Below, one piece after another: positions 8,514 to 16,945 of a stretch of 64,000 nucleotides of DNA (position 1 is its first letter; every line of letters begins with the position of its first letter). The position numbers and the translations under genes are program-made. The notes beneath the pieces are model-generated. The model worked only from the letters and a program-made list of their open reading frames with translations, ran no database searches and was not told the origin of the DNA. Source of the stretch: Paraburkholderia metrosideri (GTDB lineage Bacteria; Pseudomonadota; Gammaproteobacteria; Burkholderiales; Burkholderiaceae); contig NZ_CAJHCP010000005.1 in NCBI RefSeq assembly GCF_904848625.1, forward strand, positions 372,001 through 436,000. The letters run 5' to 3'.

Positions 8514-9629
8514 TTAATTGCTCAATAGCGAGCCGCTGCGGAATGCCTTCGCGCCTGCAATGCGTGCGAATTCCAGTCCAGCCGTCGCAAAACGCGTCAG
8601 ATGCCGCGCGTACAACACGCCGGCCACCGTGTTCGTGATCGTGACGACGCGATCGGTCAACGGGTCGACGATATCGGCGATTTCATGACCTGCGTCAATC
8701 CAGCTGCCGACTTCGCAGCGGTACACGAGGACGCCGCTGATCGGCGCGACCAGCGGCTCGGTGCCGGCGAGCGGCGTGGCGGCGAATTCGAGCGGCGGCA
8801 GCGGGGCGGCCGTGCCGTCAATCACGCCACGCAAGGTCAGATATTCGATGATCGCCTGAGCGTCTTTTTCCGCGTACTCATACGACACCTCGCGCTGGCC
8901 GCGCAGTTCGATCGTGACCGAGATCGAGCCATTCGGAATCGGGAAGCGGTCGCCGTAACGGCCGCGCAGATCCGACCAGCAGAAGCTGTGAATCTCGTCG
9001 AACGGATTGCCGACCGAATTGAGCGCCAGCAGCGACGCCTTGGCGTCCAGATAGCAGGCGAGCGGTTCGACTTCCGGCCACAGGTCCGGGTTCGTGTACA
9101 GGTGCATGGCGGCTTCCCAGTCGCAATGCAGATCGAGCACGACGTCGGCGTCGTAGGACAGCTTTTGCAGCGCGAGACGCTGCGATTCGAGTTCGGTATG
9201 CGGCGTTTGCGCGTCGAGCGCCTCGCGCATGGCCGTGCGGACCGCCGTACGGTTTGCGTCGATGTCGTCGGTCAGGCGGGACTCGATCACCGGCTGAACC
9301 AGCGCCGACAGATCGTGGAAATTGCGGTTGAAATTCTGCGCGGTGAGGGTCTCGAAGCGCCCGGTCAGATGGCCGAGAAAGTGCTGGTTCAGGCCGATCG
9401 GATTGGCCACCGGCACGATCACGACTTCGCCGCGCACTTTGCCCGCGGCTTCCAGCGCGGCCAGTTTGCGGCGCAGTTCGAACGACACCAGCATGCCGGG
9501 CAACTCGTCGGCATGCAGTGACGACTGGATATAAATCTTCTGCCCGCCGCCGGAACCGTAGTGAAAACTCGTCAGGTTGCGGGCGGTGCCGAGCGTCGGG
9601 GCAATCAGCGGATGGGTCTGGATTTGCAT
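8514..9629 (-). CDS. Succinylglutamate desuccinylase/aspartoacylase family zinc hydrolase
   Basis: The 371-residue protein belongs to the AstE/AspA branch of the M14 zinc hydrolases. QSSLHADELPG (about residues 35-45) gives the zinc His and Glu, LDLHCDWE (about 165-172) the second zinc His, and the C-terminal third forms a beta domain with PISGVLVYRCEVGSWIDAG, as in deacylase-like members. Such enzymes hydrolyse N-acyl amino acids or amides. The HisJ-type binding protein gene lies upstream on the same strand, separated by a terminator, so co-regulation is possible but not by one simple transcript. Substrate unknown. Confidence 0.88.
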   Translation of the reverse strand: MQIQTHPLIAPTLGTARNLTSFHYGSGGGQKIYIQSSLHADELPGMLVSFELRRKLAALEAAGKVRGEVVIVPVANPIGLNQHFLGHLTGRFETLTAQNFNRNFHDLSALVQPVIESRLTDDIDANRTAVRTAMREALDAQTPHTELESQRLALQKLSYDADVVLDLHCDWEAAMHLYTNPDLWPEVEPLACYLDAKASLLALNSVGNPFDEIHSFCWSDLRGRYGDRFPIPNGSISVTIELRGQREVSYEYAEKDAQAIIEYLTLRGVIDGTAAPLPPLEFAATPLAGTEPLVAPISGVLVYRCEVGSWIDAGHEIADIVDPLTDRVVTITNTVAGVLYARHLTRFATAGLEFARIAGAKAFRSGSLLSN

Positions 9630-9843
9630 GGTTGTCAGATTCGCGGCGCGCGCGAGCGTGCCGTGCTATGTCGTTGATTTCAGTGGAAAAGCGTGCGTCT
9701 CTGGGGCTTCCGGGCCGGTGCTTTGGTGGGCTTCGCGACCGTGTTTCATGTGCAGCGGCTAGCGCCGTGCGGGGGCGCTACGATCGCACGATCTTAGCCG
9801 ATATGACGCTTTACGTGGCTTTATGCGGCGCCGCAAACGCAAA

Positions 9844-9866
9844 CGGGCCCCGCATCGCGGGGCCCG
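9844..9866 (-). terminator. Terminator after the HisJ-like gene; remaining 9630-9930 has no gene
   Basis: A 10-bp GC stem CGGGCCCCGC with a 3-nt loop is followed on the minus strand by TTTGCGTTTG, 64 bp after the binding-protein stop codon. The rest of 9630-9930 shows no supported coding sequence and presumably holds the promoter of the hydrolase gene. Confidence 0.75.
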
Positions 9867-9930
9867 TCCGTTCGTCCGTTCGTGCAGCAGGCAAGGCCGG
9901 CAGGCGCGCCGTGAGACGCGCCCGAGTGGC

Positions 9931-10713
9931 TTAGCCGCCGTACACGTCGAAGTCGAAGTACTTCTTCTCGAGCTTCTTGTACGTACCGTCCTTGATCATG
10001 TCGGCGATGGCCTTGTTGACCTTGACCTTCAGATCTGCGTCTTCCTTGCGCATGCCGATGCCCGCGCCGTTGCCGAGGATCTTCTCGTCGACGATATCCT
10101 TGCCAGCGAAGTCATAGCCAGCGCCGCGCGGCGTCTTCAGGAAGCCGATCTCGGCTTCCACTGCGTCCTGCAGCGAAGCATCGAGACGGCCCGACAGCAG
10201 GTCGGCGTAGACCTGATCCTGGTTCTGATACGGCACGACCTTCGCGCCCTTCGGTTCCCAGTAAGTCTTCGCGTAGGTTTCCTGGATCGTGCCCTGTTCC
10301 ACGCCAACCGTCTTGCCCTTCAGCGAATCAGCCGTCGGCAGCAGGCCCGAACCCTTCTTCGTGACGAGGCGCGTCGGCGTATTGAACAGTTTGTCCGAGA
10401 ACGCGATCTGTTCGGCGCGTTGCGGCGTCATCGACATGGACGACAGCACGCCGTCGAACTTCTTCGCCTTCAGGGCCGGAATCATCCCGTCGAAGTCGTT
10501 TTCGACCCACACGCACTTGGCATCCAGGCGCTTGCAGATTTCATTGCCGAGGTCGATATCGAAGCCAACGAGCTTGCCGTCCGAGCCCTTCGACTCAAAC
10601 GGGGGGTAGCTGGCATCAACGCCAAAACGGATCGTCGACCAATCTTTAGCGTGTGCGCCAATCGAGACGGTGGCAAGCAGAGCAACCGTCAAAGCCGCTA
10701 GCAGTTTTTTCAC
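9931..10713 (-). CDS. Lysine/arginine/ornithine-type ABC transporter substrate-binding protein (HisJ/ArgT-like)
   Basis: The 260-residue protein has a clear signal peptide (MKKLLAALTVALLATVSIGAHA) and the HisJ/ArgT family landmarks: RFGVDASYPPFESKG, GFDIDLGNEICKRL, ENDFDGMIPALKAKKFD and GVEQGTIQETYAKTYW. These proteins bind basic amino acids in the periplasm and deliver them to a HisQMP-type membrane complex. No permease or ATPase gene is adjacent, so the partner is encoded elsewhere. A purine-rich stretch precedes the ATG. The length is normal for the family. Confidence 0.93.
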   Translation of the reverse strand: MKKLLAALTVALLATVSIGAHAKDWSTIRFGVDASYPPFESKGSDGKLVGFDIDLGNEICKRLDAKCVWVENDFDGMIPALKAKKFDGVLSSMSMTPQRAEQIAFSDKLFNTPTRLVTKKGSGLLPTADSLKGKTVGVEQGTIQETYAKTYWEPKGAKVVPYQNQDQVYADLLSGRLDASLQDAVEAEIGFLKTPRGAGYDFAGKDIVDEKILGNGAGIGMRKEDADLKVKVNKAIADMIKDGTYKKLEKKYFDFDVYGG

Positions 10714-10965
10714 TCTTTAACTCCTCGGTGTAGTTCAGATACTCCCGCGTGCGGTTGTGCCGCTGCGGGACGCCCGGCGCGACTCACGACCGGGCTTGGG
10801 TTATGCCGCCGGCGGGGAGGCCAGCAACGCGGGGCAAGCTTATCAGGTCAAAAATATTGGGTAGTTAGTGAAACACCGGATGGCGCACGAGGATCGCCTC
10901 TAAAGCCGGGCTTCGTGGGGCGATCGGCATGGTCGCATGCGGTCTTTTAGCGGTTGTTGGTGCGC

Positions 10966-11217
10966 TTATTCGTTGCCCTGCGCGCCCAGCGATTCCGCGT
11001 GCGCGGCGTCGACCGTGCCGCACCAGAGCTCGCCTTTGTCCATCATTTGCGTGTCCCGCACGGACATGCCGGTGCAGTAGCTGCGCGAGTCCGGCGTGTC
11101 GCGCTGCACGCGCGCCAGCGCGGCGCGGTTTATTTCTCCTTGCAGCCAGCTGCCGAAGCAGGCTATCGATCCGGCCACGACGGCCACTCCCATCCACTCG
11201 GTTTTTCTCACGCGCAT
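10966..11217 (-). CDS. Small exported or membrane-anchored hypothetical protein
   Basis: An 83-codon frame encodes one N-terminal hydrophobic segment (WMGVAVVAGSIACFGSWL) and a polar tail with two Cys residues (SYCTGMSV and ELWCGTV) that could form a disulfide in the periplasm. The start at 11217 is chosen because upstream in-frame codons lack hydrophobic or RBS features, but no strong Shine-Dalgarno is visible there either. I do not recognise a family. The codon pattern looks coding and the frame is isolated between intergenic stretches. Confidence 0.55.
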   Translation of the reverse strand: MRVRKTEWMGVAVVAGSIACFGSWLQGEINRAALARVQRDTPDSRSYCTGMSVRDTQMMDKGELWCGTVDAAHAESLGAQGNE

Positions 11218-11770
11218 TGTCGGTTTTGTGTCCAGCTCGTCGACACCTGTCGACACCCGTCGTCAGGCAGGCCGCGCTCTGCCGTCAGCCGCCGGCGGCG
11301 GTTGGGTAAGCCATCGTTATCGGCAACGGACACCTGATTCTTTAAATGCCGCGTACTGAATCAGCGTTTCGCCGGCGCGCCGGCATTATCCGTAGCGGGC
11401 ATCGCGAGCTTCCTTTCGGGCTGTCAGACTTTAAAGCGGTTCATTCCGTTTTCGGATGTCCGCCGTTTAATTCACGAGGCGGGAAGTTAAAGATTCCGCA
11501 TAAATTGCCGTTAAATGTTGACAGGGAAAATCTGGCGACGGACGTGCGGTCGATTATTTTCCGATGCAGATCGGATAATCGGAAAAAAGTATTACTTTGG
11601 CGCTATCATCGATGCTCCTCGCGGCCGGCAGTTCCTTCAGCGTTGCGGGCGTATCAGTGTGAAGAAAGTCATCGGGCACTTCGTTAGCGGATCAATGCCG
11701 CACGTGCGTGCTCGTCCAAACGGCCTTCTAAATGGTGTTGTACATGCACATGATGTTGATGGCGGACGAA
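11218..11770. other. Long intergenic region with a hairpin upstream of the PotD-like gene
   Basis: No coding sequence is supported here. From about 11500 the sequence becomes AT-richer. It contains TTTTCCGAT (11557-11565) and its complement ATCGGAAAA (11578-11586), with an alternative smaller hairpin TCCGAT/ATCGGA (11560-11575) sharing the left arm. This may be a regulatory leader or operator for the downstream pair. Confidence 0.4.
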
Positions 11771-12898
11771 ATGCACTGTTCTAAACAGTTCTTTCAGCGG
11801 CACATTGCAGCCGCTTCCGCTTTGGCACGCGCGTATTTACGACATCACCGCGTTTTCACGCGATTCCTTCCGCTTCTGATCGGCGCGGTTTTCTGCATCG
11901 GCCTCGCCACGTCACTGCCCGCGAGCGCAGAGGGCAAAGTCTTACGGGTGCTCGCATGGCCCGGCTATGCAGACACCGACGTGGTAAGAGTCTTTGAAGA
12001 CCGCTACCAGGCCAAGGTCGAAGTCACGCTGGTCGATTCCGACGAGGCGCTCTGGGCGCAGATGCATGCCAAAGACGAGCCGCCGTTCGACGTGCTCGCG
12101 GCCAACACGGCTGAAATCCGCCGTTATACACAAGCCAATCTGCTGGCTCCGCTCGACCTGAGCAATCTGCCGAACACCAAAAACCAGTTGCCGCGTTTTC
12201 GCGCGCTGTCGTCGATTGAAGGGCTCATGTCGGGCGGCAAAGTCTATGCGATTCCGTTCACCTATTCGTCGATGGGCCTGATTTACGATCGCAAGCAGAT
12301 TGCGGTGCCGCCGCACTCCATGCGCGAGCTGTGGAACCCGCAATACCGCGGCAAGGTGCTCGACTTCAACAGTGCCCAGCACAATTTCTCTTTTACGGCA
12401 CTGGCGCTTGGCTATCCGCATCCGTTTCAGCTCGACAACACGCAAATGCGCGTGATCGCTCAAAAACTCGTCGATCTGCGCCGGAATCTGTTGACCTATT
12501 ACACGTTGCCGGAAGAAGCGACCGCGTTTTTTATCCAGCATAAGGTCGCGTTGATGTTCGGCAACTACGGCACACAGCAGGTCGAATTGCTGCGCCGCGC
12601 AGGCGCGGACGTCGGCTATGTGATTCCCGACGAAGGCGTGCTGGCGTGGCTCGATTGCTGGTCGATGACGCGCGCGGCAACCGATCAGCCGCTCGCGCTA
12701 GCGTGGATCAATTACATGCTCGATCCGAAAGTGAACGCGTTGCTGACGCAGCGGCAGGGACTCGCCAACACGCTGACGGCACCGGCGGAAAGCAGCGGCA
12801 ACGCGCACATTGTCTGGATCGGCCCAGTCGAAGATATTCAGCGGCGTGAGGACCTGTGGGCCCGTATCGTCTCTGGCGACCGCTCGGAGCGTTTCTGA
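11771..12898 (+). CDS. PotD-like periplasmic solute-binding protein (NspS-like candidate sensor)
   Basis: The roughly 375-residue protein has a long N-region, then a hydrophobic signal segment (FLPLLIGAVFCIGLATSLPASA). The mature part has the PotD/PotF layout: VLRVLAWPGYADTDVVRVFEDRY, FDVLAANTAEIRRYTQANLL, YAIPFTYSSMGLIYDRKQI. Several in-frame ATGs precede; 11771 follows GGCGGACGAA, but 11732 or 11762 are also possible. There is no permease or ATPase gene. The stop codon overlaps the start of the diguanylate cyclase gene by one base (TGATG), which implies tight coupling. It is therefore more likely a ligand-sensing partner of the cyclase, as NspS is for MbaA in Vibrio cholerae, than a transporter subunit. 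The ligand (polyamine or other) is unproven. Confidence 0.85.
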   Translation: MHCSKQFFQRHIAAASALARAYLRHHRVFTRFLPLLIGAVFCIGLATSLPASAEGKVLRVLAWPGYADTDVVRVFEDRYQAKVEVTLVDSDEALWAQMHAKDEPPFDVLAANTAEIRRYTQANLLAPLDLSNLPNTKNQLPRFRALSSIEGLMSGGKVYAIPFTYSSMGLIYDRKQIAVPPHSMRELWNPQYRGKVLDFNSAQHNFSFTALALGYPHPFQLDNTQMRVIAQKLVDLRRNLLTYYTLPEEATAFFIQHKVALMFGNYGTQQVELLRRAGADVGYVIPDEGVLAWLDCWSMTRAATDQPLALAWINYMLDPKVNALLTQRQGLANTLTAPAESSGNAHIVWIGPVEDIQRREDLWARIVSGDRSERF

Positions 12899-14715
12899 TG
12901 ATCCGGCCCGGCCTGACCTTCAAGCTATCGGTGCTGCTCGCGTGCATCGGCGTGCTCGCGTCGGGCGCGACCGGCTACTACGCGTACCGCGCGAACCGCA
13001 CGATGCTGGTGAACGAGGCCGAGCACAGTCTGCTGACTTCGACGGAATTGCTGGGGCAGCGCTTTGCCGCATCGATCGACGACGTGGGTAGCGATGCGCT
13101 GGTGCTCGCGACCATGCCGTCGTCGGCCAATGTTGCCAAGACCGACGACGGCATCGACACGAATGCTGGCCGCGAACGGCTCGCGCAGGTGTACGCGAGC
13201 TTCATGGTGCATCACCCGGAATATCTGCAAATCCGCCTGATTACGAAGCAGCACCACGGGCTGGAGCTGATCCGCTTCGACCGCGACGCGGACGGGATCG
13301 TGCGCGTGCAGGGCAACGATCTGCAGGAGAAAGGCCAGTTCGCGTACGTGTTCGACACGCTGGCGTTTTCGCCCGGCCGCATTTACGCGTCGCCGATTTC
13401 GGTCAACCACGAGTATGGCGCGCATGCCGCCGAGGGCAAGCCGACGCTGCGGCTCGGCACGCCGGTGGCGGACGCCAACGGGACGGTGCTGGGCGTGATC
13501 GTGATCGATATCGATCTGGCTGGCATGCTCAAGCGTCTGCAGAGCGATTTGCCGAGCGATTATCAGGTCTATCTGACCAACGAATGGGGCGACTTCCTGG
13601 TTCATCCCGATCCGGCGAAGACCTTCGGTTTCGACCGTGGCCGGCGGGTTCTGATGCAGGACAGTTTCCCCGTGACGAAGCCGCTGTTCGATCAATCGCA
13701 AAGCGAAGTGCTCGTCAACGGTCTGTCGCGGCCGAGGCAGGCGGCGGGCCAGGTGCTCGCCTTCGTGCGCCGGCCGTTTGGCGGCTCCGAGGGCAGCCGC
13801 TTTATCGTGCTGGGTCTGGCCAAGCCACTAGAGGATGTGCTGTCGGGCGCCCATCTGCTGGGCGACAGCATCGTCCGCATGGTGCTGATTTTCAGCTTGC
13901 TGTCGGTGATGCTGGCTATCCTGGCGGCGCGTGCAGTGACCAAGCCGCTGCACAGTCTCGCGTATGCCGCGACCCATCTGTTCGCCGAACACGCGATGCA
14001 TACGTTGCCGCTCAGGCGCACTGACGAGATCGGCGTGCTGGCGCGCTGCTTCGACCGTCTGCGACGGGAGATCAAGGCGCAGATGGATGTGCTGCATACC
14101 AAGCAGCGCGAACTGGTCCACCTTGCCACGCACGACACGCTGACCGGGTTGCCGAACCGCATGCTGTTCATGGAAAAACTCGAAAGCGCGATCGAGCAGG
14201 CGTCGCGGCGCGAAGAAGGACTGGCCGTGCTGTTCGTCGACCTCGACCGCTTCAAGCAGATCAATGACCAGTTCGGTCACTCCATCGGCGACAAGGTGCT
14301 GGCGGCGGTGGCGCGGCGACTGAAGCAGGTGCTCTGTTCCGCGGATGTGGTGGCGAGACTCGGTGGCGACGAGTTCATCGTGCTGATCGAAGGGCCGCGC
14401 GTCGCCGAGGCGGCGCCCGGTATCGCGTCACGCATCATGGACACGTTAAACGAACCGCTGCTGATGGACGGGCATAGCATGACGGTGGGCGCGAGCATCG
14501 GCATCAGCCAGTTTCCCGACGACAGCGGCACGGCCGAAGAACTGCTGCTCAACGCCGACGCGGCGATGTATGCGGCGAAATCCGGCGGACGTTGCGGCTT
14601 TTTGCGCTACCAGGATGTGCTCGAGGCGCGGTTGCGTGAACAGATGGAGCGCTCCACGCGAGTCCATGCCAGCGCGGAACTAACGCAGGGGCGTGAGGCT
14701 GAACCCACAGCCTGA
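12898..14715 (+). CDS. Membrane diguanylate cyclase with periplasmic sensor and HAMP domains
   Basis: The 605-residue protein has an N-terminal membrane segment (about 7-25), a large periplasmic domain of around 280 residues with Cache-like features (APISVNHEYG equivalent around FSPGRIYASPISVNHEYG), a second membrane segment around MVLIFSLLSVMLAILAARAVT, a HAMP linker, and a C-terminal GGDEF domain. The active-site motif GGDEF (489-493) is intact, with DLDRFKQINDQFGHSIGD ahead of it, so it should make c-di-GMP from GTP. There is no EAL domain. The start at 12898 overlaps the stop of the PotD-like gene. The periplasmic domain is well placed to receive a signal from that protein. Confidence 0.92.
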   Translation: MIRPGLTFKLSVLLACIGVLASGATGYYAYRANRTMLVNEAEHSLLTSTELLGQRFAASIDDVGSDALVLATMPSSANVAKTDDGIDTNAGRERLAQVYASFMVHHPEYLQIRLITKQHHGLELIRFDRDADGIVRVQGNDLQEKGQFAYVFDTLAFSPGRIYASPISVNHEYGAHAAEGKPTLRLGTPVADANGTVLGVIVIDIDLAGMLKRLQSDLPSDYQVYLTNEWGDFLVHPDPAKTFGFDRGRRVLMQDSFPVTKPLFDQSQSEVLVNGLSRPRQAAGQVLAFVRRPFGGSEGSRFIVLGLAKPLEDVLSGAHLLGDSIVRMVLIFSLLSVMLAILAARAVTKPLHSLAYAATHLFAEHAMHTLPLRRTDEIGVLARCFDRLRREIKAQMDVLHTKQRELVHLATHDTLTGLPNRMLFMEKLESAIEQASRREEGLAVLFVDLDRFKQINDQFGHSIGDKVLAAVARRLKQVLCSADVVARLGGDEFIVLIEGPRVAEAAPGIASRIMDTLNEPLLMDGHSMTVGASIGISQFPDDSGTAEELLLNADAAMYAAKSGGRCGFLRYQDVLEARLREQMERSTRVHASAELTQGREAEPTA

Positions 14716-14757
14716 TACGCCGACGGCGGTCCCGGCTCGACCCGCTTGAAAAACACG

Positions 14758-15891
14758 TCAAACAATCCGCGCTCCGCCGCGATACGTCGCGCGCGGAACC
14801 GGCAACGCGTCGAGCATCGTCACGCGCACGAAGTCGGCGCGCAAGCCCGCTTCGATTGCGCCGCGGTCGTGCAGGCCGGCCGTGCGCGCCGGTTCGGCGG
14901 AGACCGTTGCCATTGCGTGCGGCAGGCTCCAGCCGGCTTTGTCCACCAGTTCGAAGACGGCGGTCATCAGGCTCGACGGCACGTAATCCGACGACAGAAT
15001 ATCGAGCAAACCGGCTTGCGCCAGTTCGAGCGCCGACACGTTGCCGGAATGCGAACCGCCGCGCACGATATTCGGTGCGCCCATGATGGTCGAAATGCCA
15101 TGCGCGTGCGCGGCTTCGGCGGCAATGCGGGTAGTCGGGAATTCGGCGAGCACGATGCCGTCCGCCCGCGCCTGTTCGACATGCTCGATCAGCGTGTCGT
15201 CGTGGCTCGCTAGCGGAATGCCAAGCCGCTTGCAGCGCGCGACGATCTCGCTGCGGTGCGCGTCGGCATAACGTTCCTGTTCGATCGACAACTCGGCAAG
15301 CGTATTCGCCACGTGTTCGTCGCTCAGCTTGCCATGGCGTTCCTGGAAGCGGCGCCATTGTTCGCGGTCGTGCCATTGACGCTGACCGGGCGTATGGTCC
15401 ATCACCGAAGCGAGCCGCAGCAGCGGATGCGCGCACAGCGAATCGAAGCTGTCGACGACGTCGGCAGTGGCGATTTCACAGCGCAGATGCAGGAAGTGTT
15501 CGGCACGCAGCAGCTTGCGCGCGGAAAGCCGTTTCAGTGATTCGGCGCATTGCATCTGCAGATCGCGGCCACGCAAACCGGCATTGGTGCGCGAACCGAT
15601 CGCGAGCGCGTCGAATACCGTGGTGATGCCCGCCGCCGCTACCTGGGCGTCGTGAATCACGAAGGCGGCGTCGGTATTCCATTGCACGCCGGGGCGCGGC
15701 GCGAGGTGTTTTTCGAGGTTGTCCGTATGCAGTTCGATCAGACCCGGCAACAGATAATCGCCGTCCCAATCTTCCGCTTCGCGCACGGCGGTCGTGCCGT
15801 GTTCGACGTCGCGAATCACGCCGTCTTCAACGCGAATCACGCCGGTGAAAACCTCGTCTCGGGTCACGAGGCGGGCGTTCCTGATCAACAT
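14758..15891 (-). CDS. phnM: Alpha-D-ribose 1-methylphosphonate 5-triphosphate diphosphatase
   Basis: The 377-residue amidohydrolase-fold protein has the full PhnM length. It shows GDYLLPGLIELHTDNLEKH with its metal-binding His residues near residue 54, SVMDHTPGQRQW, SHDDT, MGAPNIVRGGSHSGN and SSDYVPSSLM. In the carbon-phosphorus lyase pathway PhnM removes pyrophosphate from the ribosyl alkylphosphonate triphosphate. It is transcribed away from DUF1045-phnN across a 317-bp divergent region. The core lyase genes phnGHIJKL are not in this window. Confidence 0.93.
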   Translation of the reverse strand: MLIRNARLVTRDEVFTGVIRVEDGVIRDVEHGTTAVREAEDWDGDYLLPGLIELHTDNLEKHLAPRPGVQWNTDAAFVIHDAQVAAAGITTVFDALAIGSRTNAGLRGRDLQMQCAESLKRLSARKLLRAEHFLHLRCEIATADVVDSFDSLCAHPLLRLASVMDHTPGQRQWHDREQWRRFQERHGKLSDEHVANTLAELSIEQERYADAHRSEIVARCKRLGIPLASHDDTLIEHVEQARADGIVLAEFPTTRIAAEAAHAHGISTIMGAPNIVRGGSHSGNVSALELAQAGLLDILSSDYVPSSLMTAVFELVDKAGWSLPHAMATVSAEPARTAGLHDRGAIEAGLRADFVRVTMLDALPVPRATYRGGARIV

Positions 15892-15953
15892 CGAGTGGCT
15901 CCGTAGTGAGTCGGGCTTGAGTGCGCCCGTCAGGTTTTATTTTAATGAGTGGC

Positions 15954-15965
15954 GTGGTTCACCAC
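15954..15965. promoter_or_regulatory. Palindrome in the phnM / DUF1045 divergent region (15892-16208)
   Basis: GTGGTTCACCAC is a perfect 5+2+5 palindrome 63 bp upstream of the phnM start. It resembles the TGGT...ACCA pattern bound by HutC/PhnF-type GntR repressors, but no phnF gene is in the window. The rest of the 317-bp region has no supported gene and must hold both divergent promoters. Confidence 0.4.
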
Positions 15966-16208
15966 TTTGATTGACTGCGCCATTCTAGTGCCGTTTTACG
16001 TTATTCGATCGGCTATGCCGCACCCGCTTCCAGGATTGCACGGCGGATGGTTAGACAAATGCCTGCAGCGAACGCGGTTTCTCACTTTCATCGCTGGACG
16101 CGCGCACTACAATGCACGTCACACGTAAAGTGAAAATCGGAATCTGGGGAATGTGAACACCATGATAGCGAACGACAGCGGGTCTGCAATGCGCGAGGGA
16201 CCTCACTG

Positions 16209-16943
16209 ATGAGCGATGTGACGTGGAAGGACGGCGTGCGCTTCGCGGTGTATTACGCGCCGTCGTTTGAATCGGCGTGGTGGCGTGCCGGTTCGACGTG
16301 GCTCGGCCGCGATGCGCAAAGCGGCGCAACGGGCGTGCCGCCGCAGCCGCCGGGCTTGCAACGTCCGTTGACCGAGTTGACCGGCGCGCCGCGTCGATAT
16401 GGGTGGCATGGCACGCTCGTCGCGCCGTTTCGACCCGCCGGCGGCGTGACGCAGCACGACGTTCTGGCAGCCACGCGGGAATGGGCTCTTACGCAACGGG
16501 CATTTGCGTTGCCGGTGGAAGCGGCCACGCTAGGCGATTTCGTCGCCTTGCGTCCCGCAGATCAGCGCGGCGACGCAAACATTCGCGCAGTGGCAAGCAG
16601 TGCGTTGCAAACGCTCGACGCGTTGCGCGCGAAGCCCTCGGCGACCGATCTCGCGCGCCGTCTCGCTGCGCCGCTTAGCGAGCGTCAACGTGAGTTGCTG
16701 GTCGAGTGGGGCTATCCGTACGTGTTCGACGAATTCCGTTTTCACATGACGCTGTCTAACTCACTCGCCGATGCCCACGAGCGCGCCGCACTGGTTGCGT
16801 GGTGGCAGTTGCAAGCGCGTGCGCTGGGGCCATTGATCGTCGATCACGCCGCGCTGTTCGTCGAACCATCGGCGGGTGAACCGTTCGTGCTGTGGCAACG
16901 CGTGCCGTTCCAGGGCTACGATCAGAGTGGCGAGGTGAAATAG
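16209..16943 (+). CDS. DUF1045 family protein, predicted 2H phosphoesterase of phosphonate metabolism
   Basis: The 244-residue protein carries two HxT motifs, GWHGTL (His67, Thr69) and FHMTLS (His179, Thr181), spaced as in 2H phosphoesterases, which act on cyclic phosphates or 2',5' linkages. DUF1045 is recurrently found with phn genes; here it ends 2 bp before phnN. A GAGGGACC sequence precedes the ATG. A plausible role is opening the 5-phosphoribosyl 1,2-cyclic phosphate made by C-P lyase, the step done by PhnP in E. coli. That role is inferred from motifs and context. Confidence 0.88.
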   Translation: MSDVTWKDGVRFAVYYAPSFESAWWRAGSTWLGRDAQSGATGVPPQPPGLQRPLTELTGAPRRYGWHGTLVAPFRPAGGVTQHDVLAATREWALTQRAFALPVEAATLGDFVALRPADQRGDANIRAVASSALQTLDALRAKPSATDLARRLAAPLSERQRELLVEWGYPYVFDEFRFHMTLSNSLADAHERAALVAWWQLQARALGPLIVDHAALFVEPSAGEPFVLWQRVPFQGYDQSGEVK

Positions 16944-16945
16944 CC

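Noticed and set aside
10865..11197. Second minus-strand frame overlapping the small hypothetical at 10966-11217
   Set aside because: Its product is Arg/Ala-rich with no signal or motif; the overlapping frame has a membrane segment and better amino acid balance.
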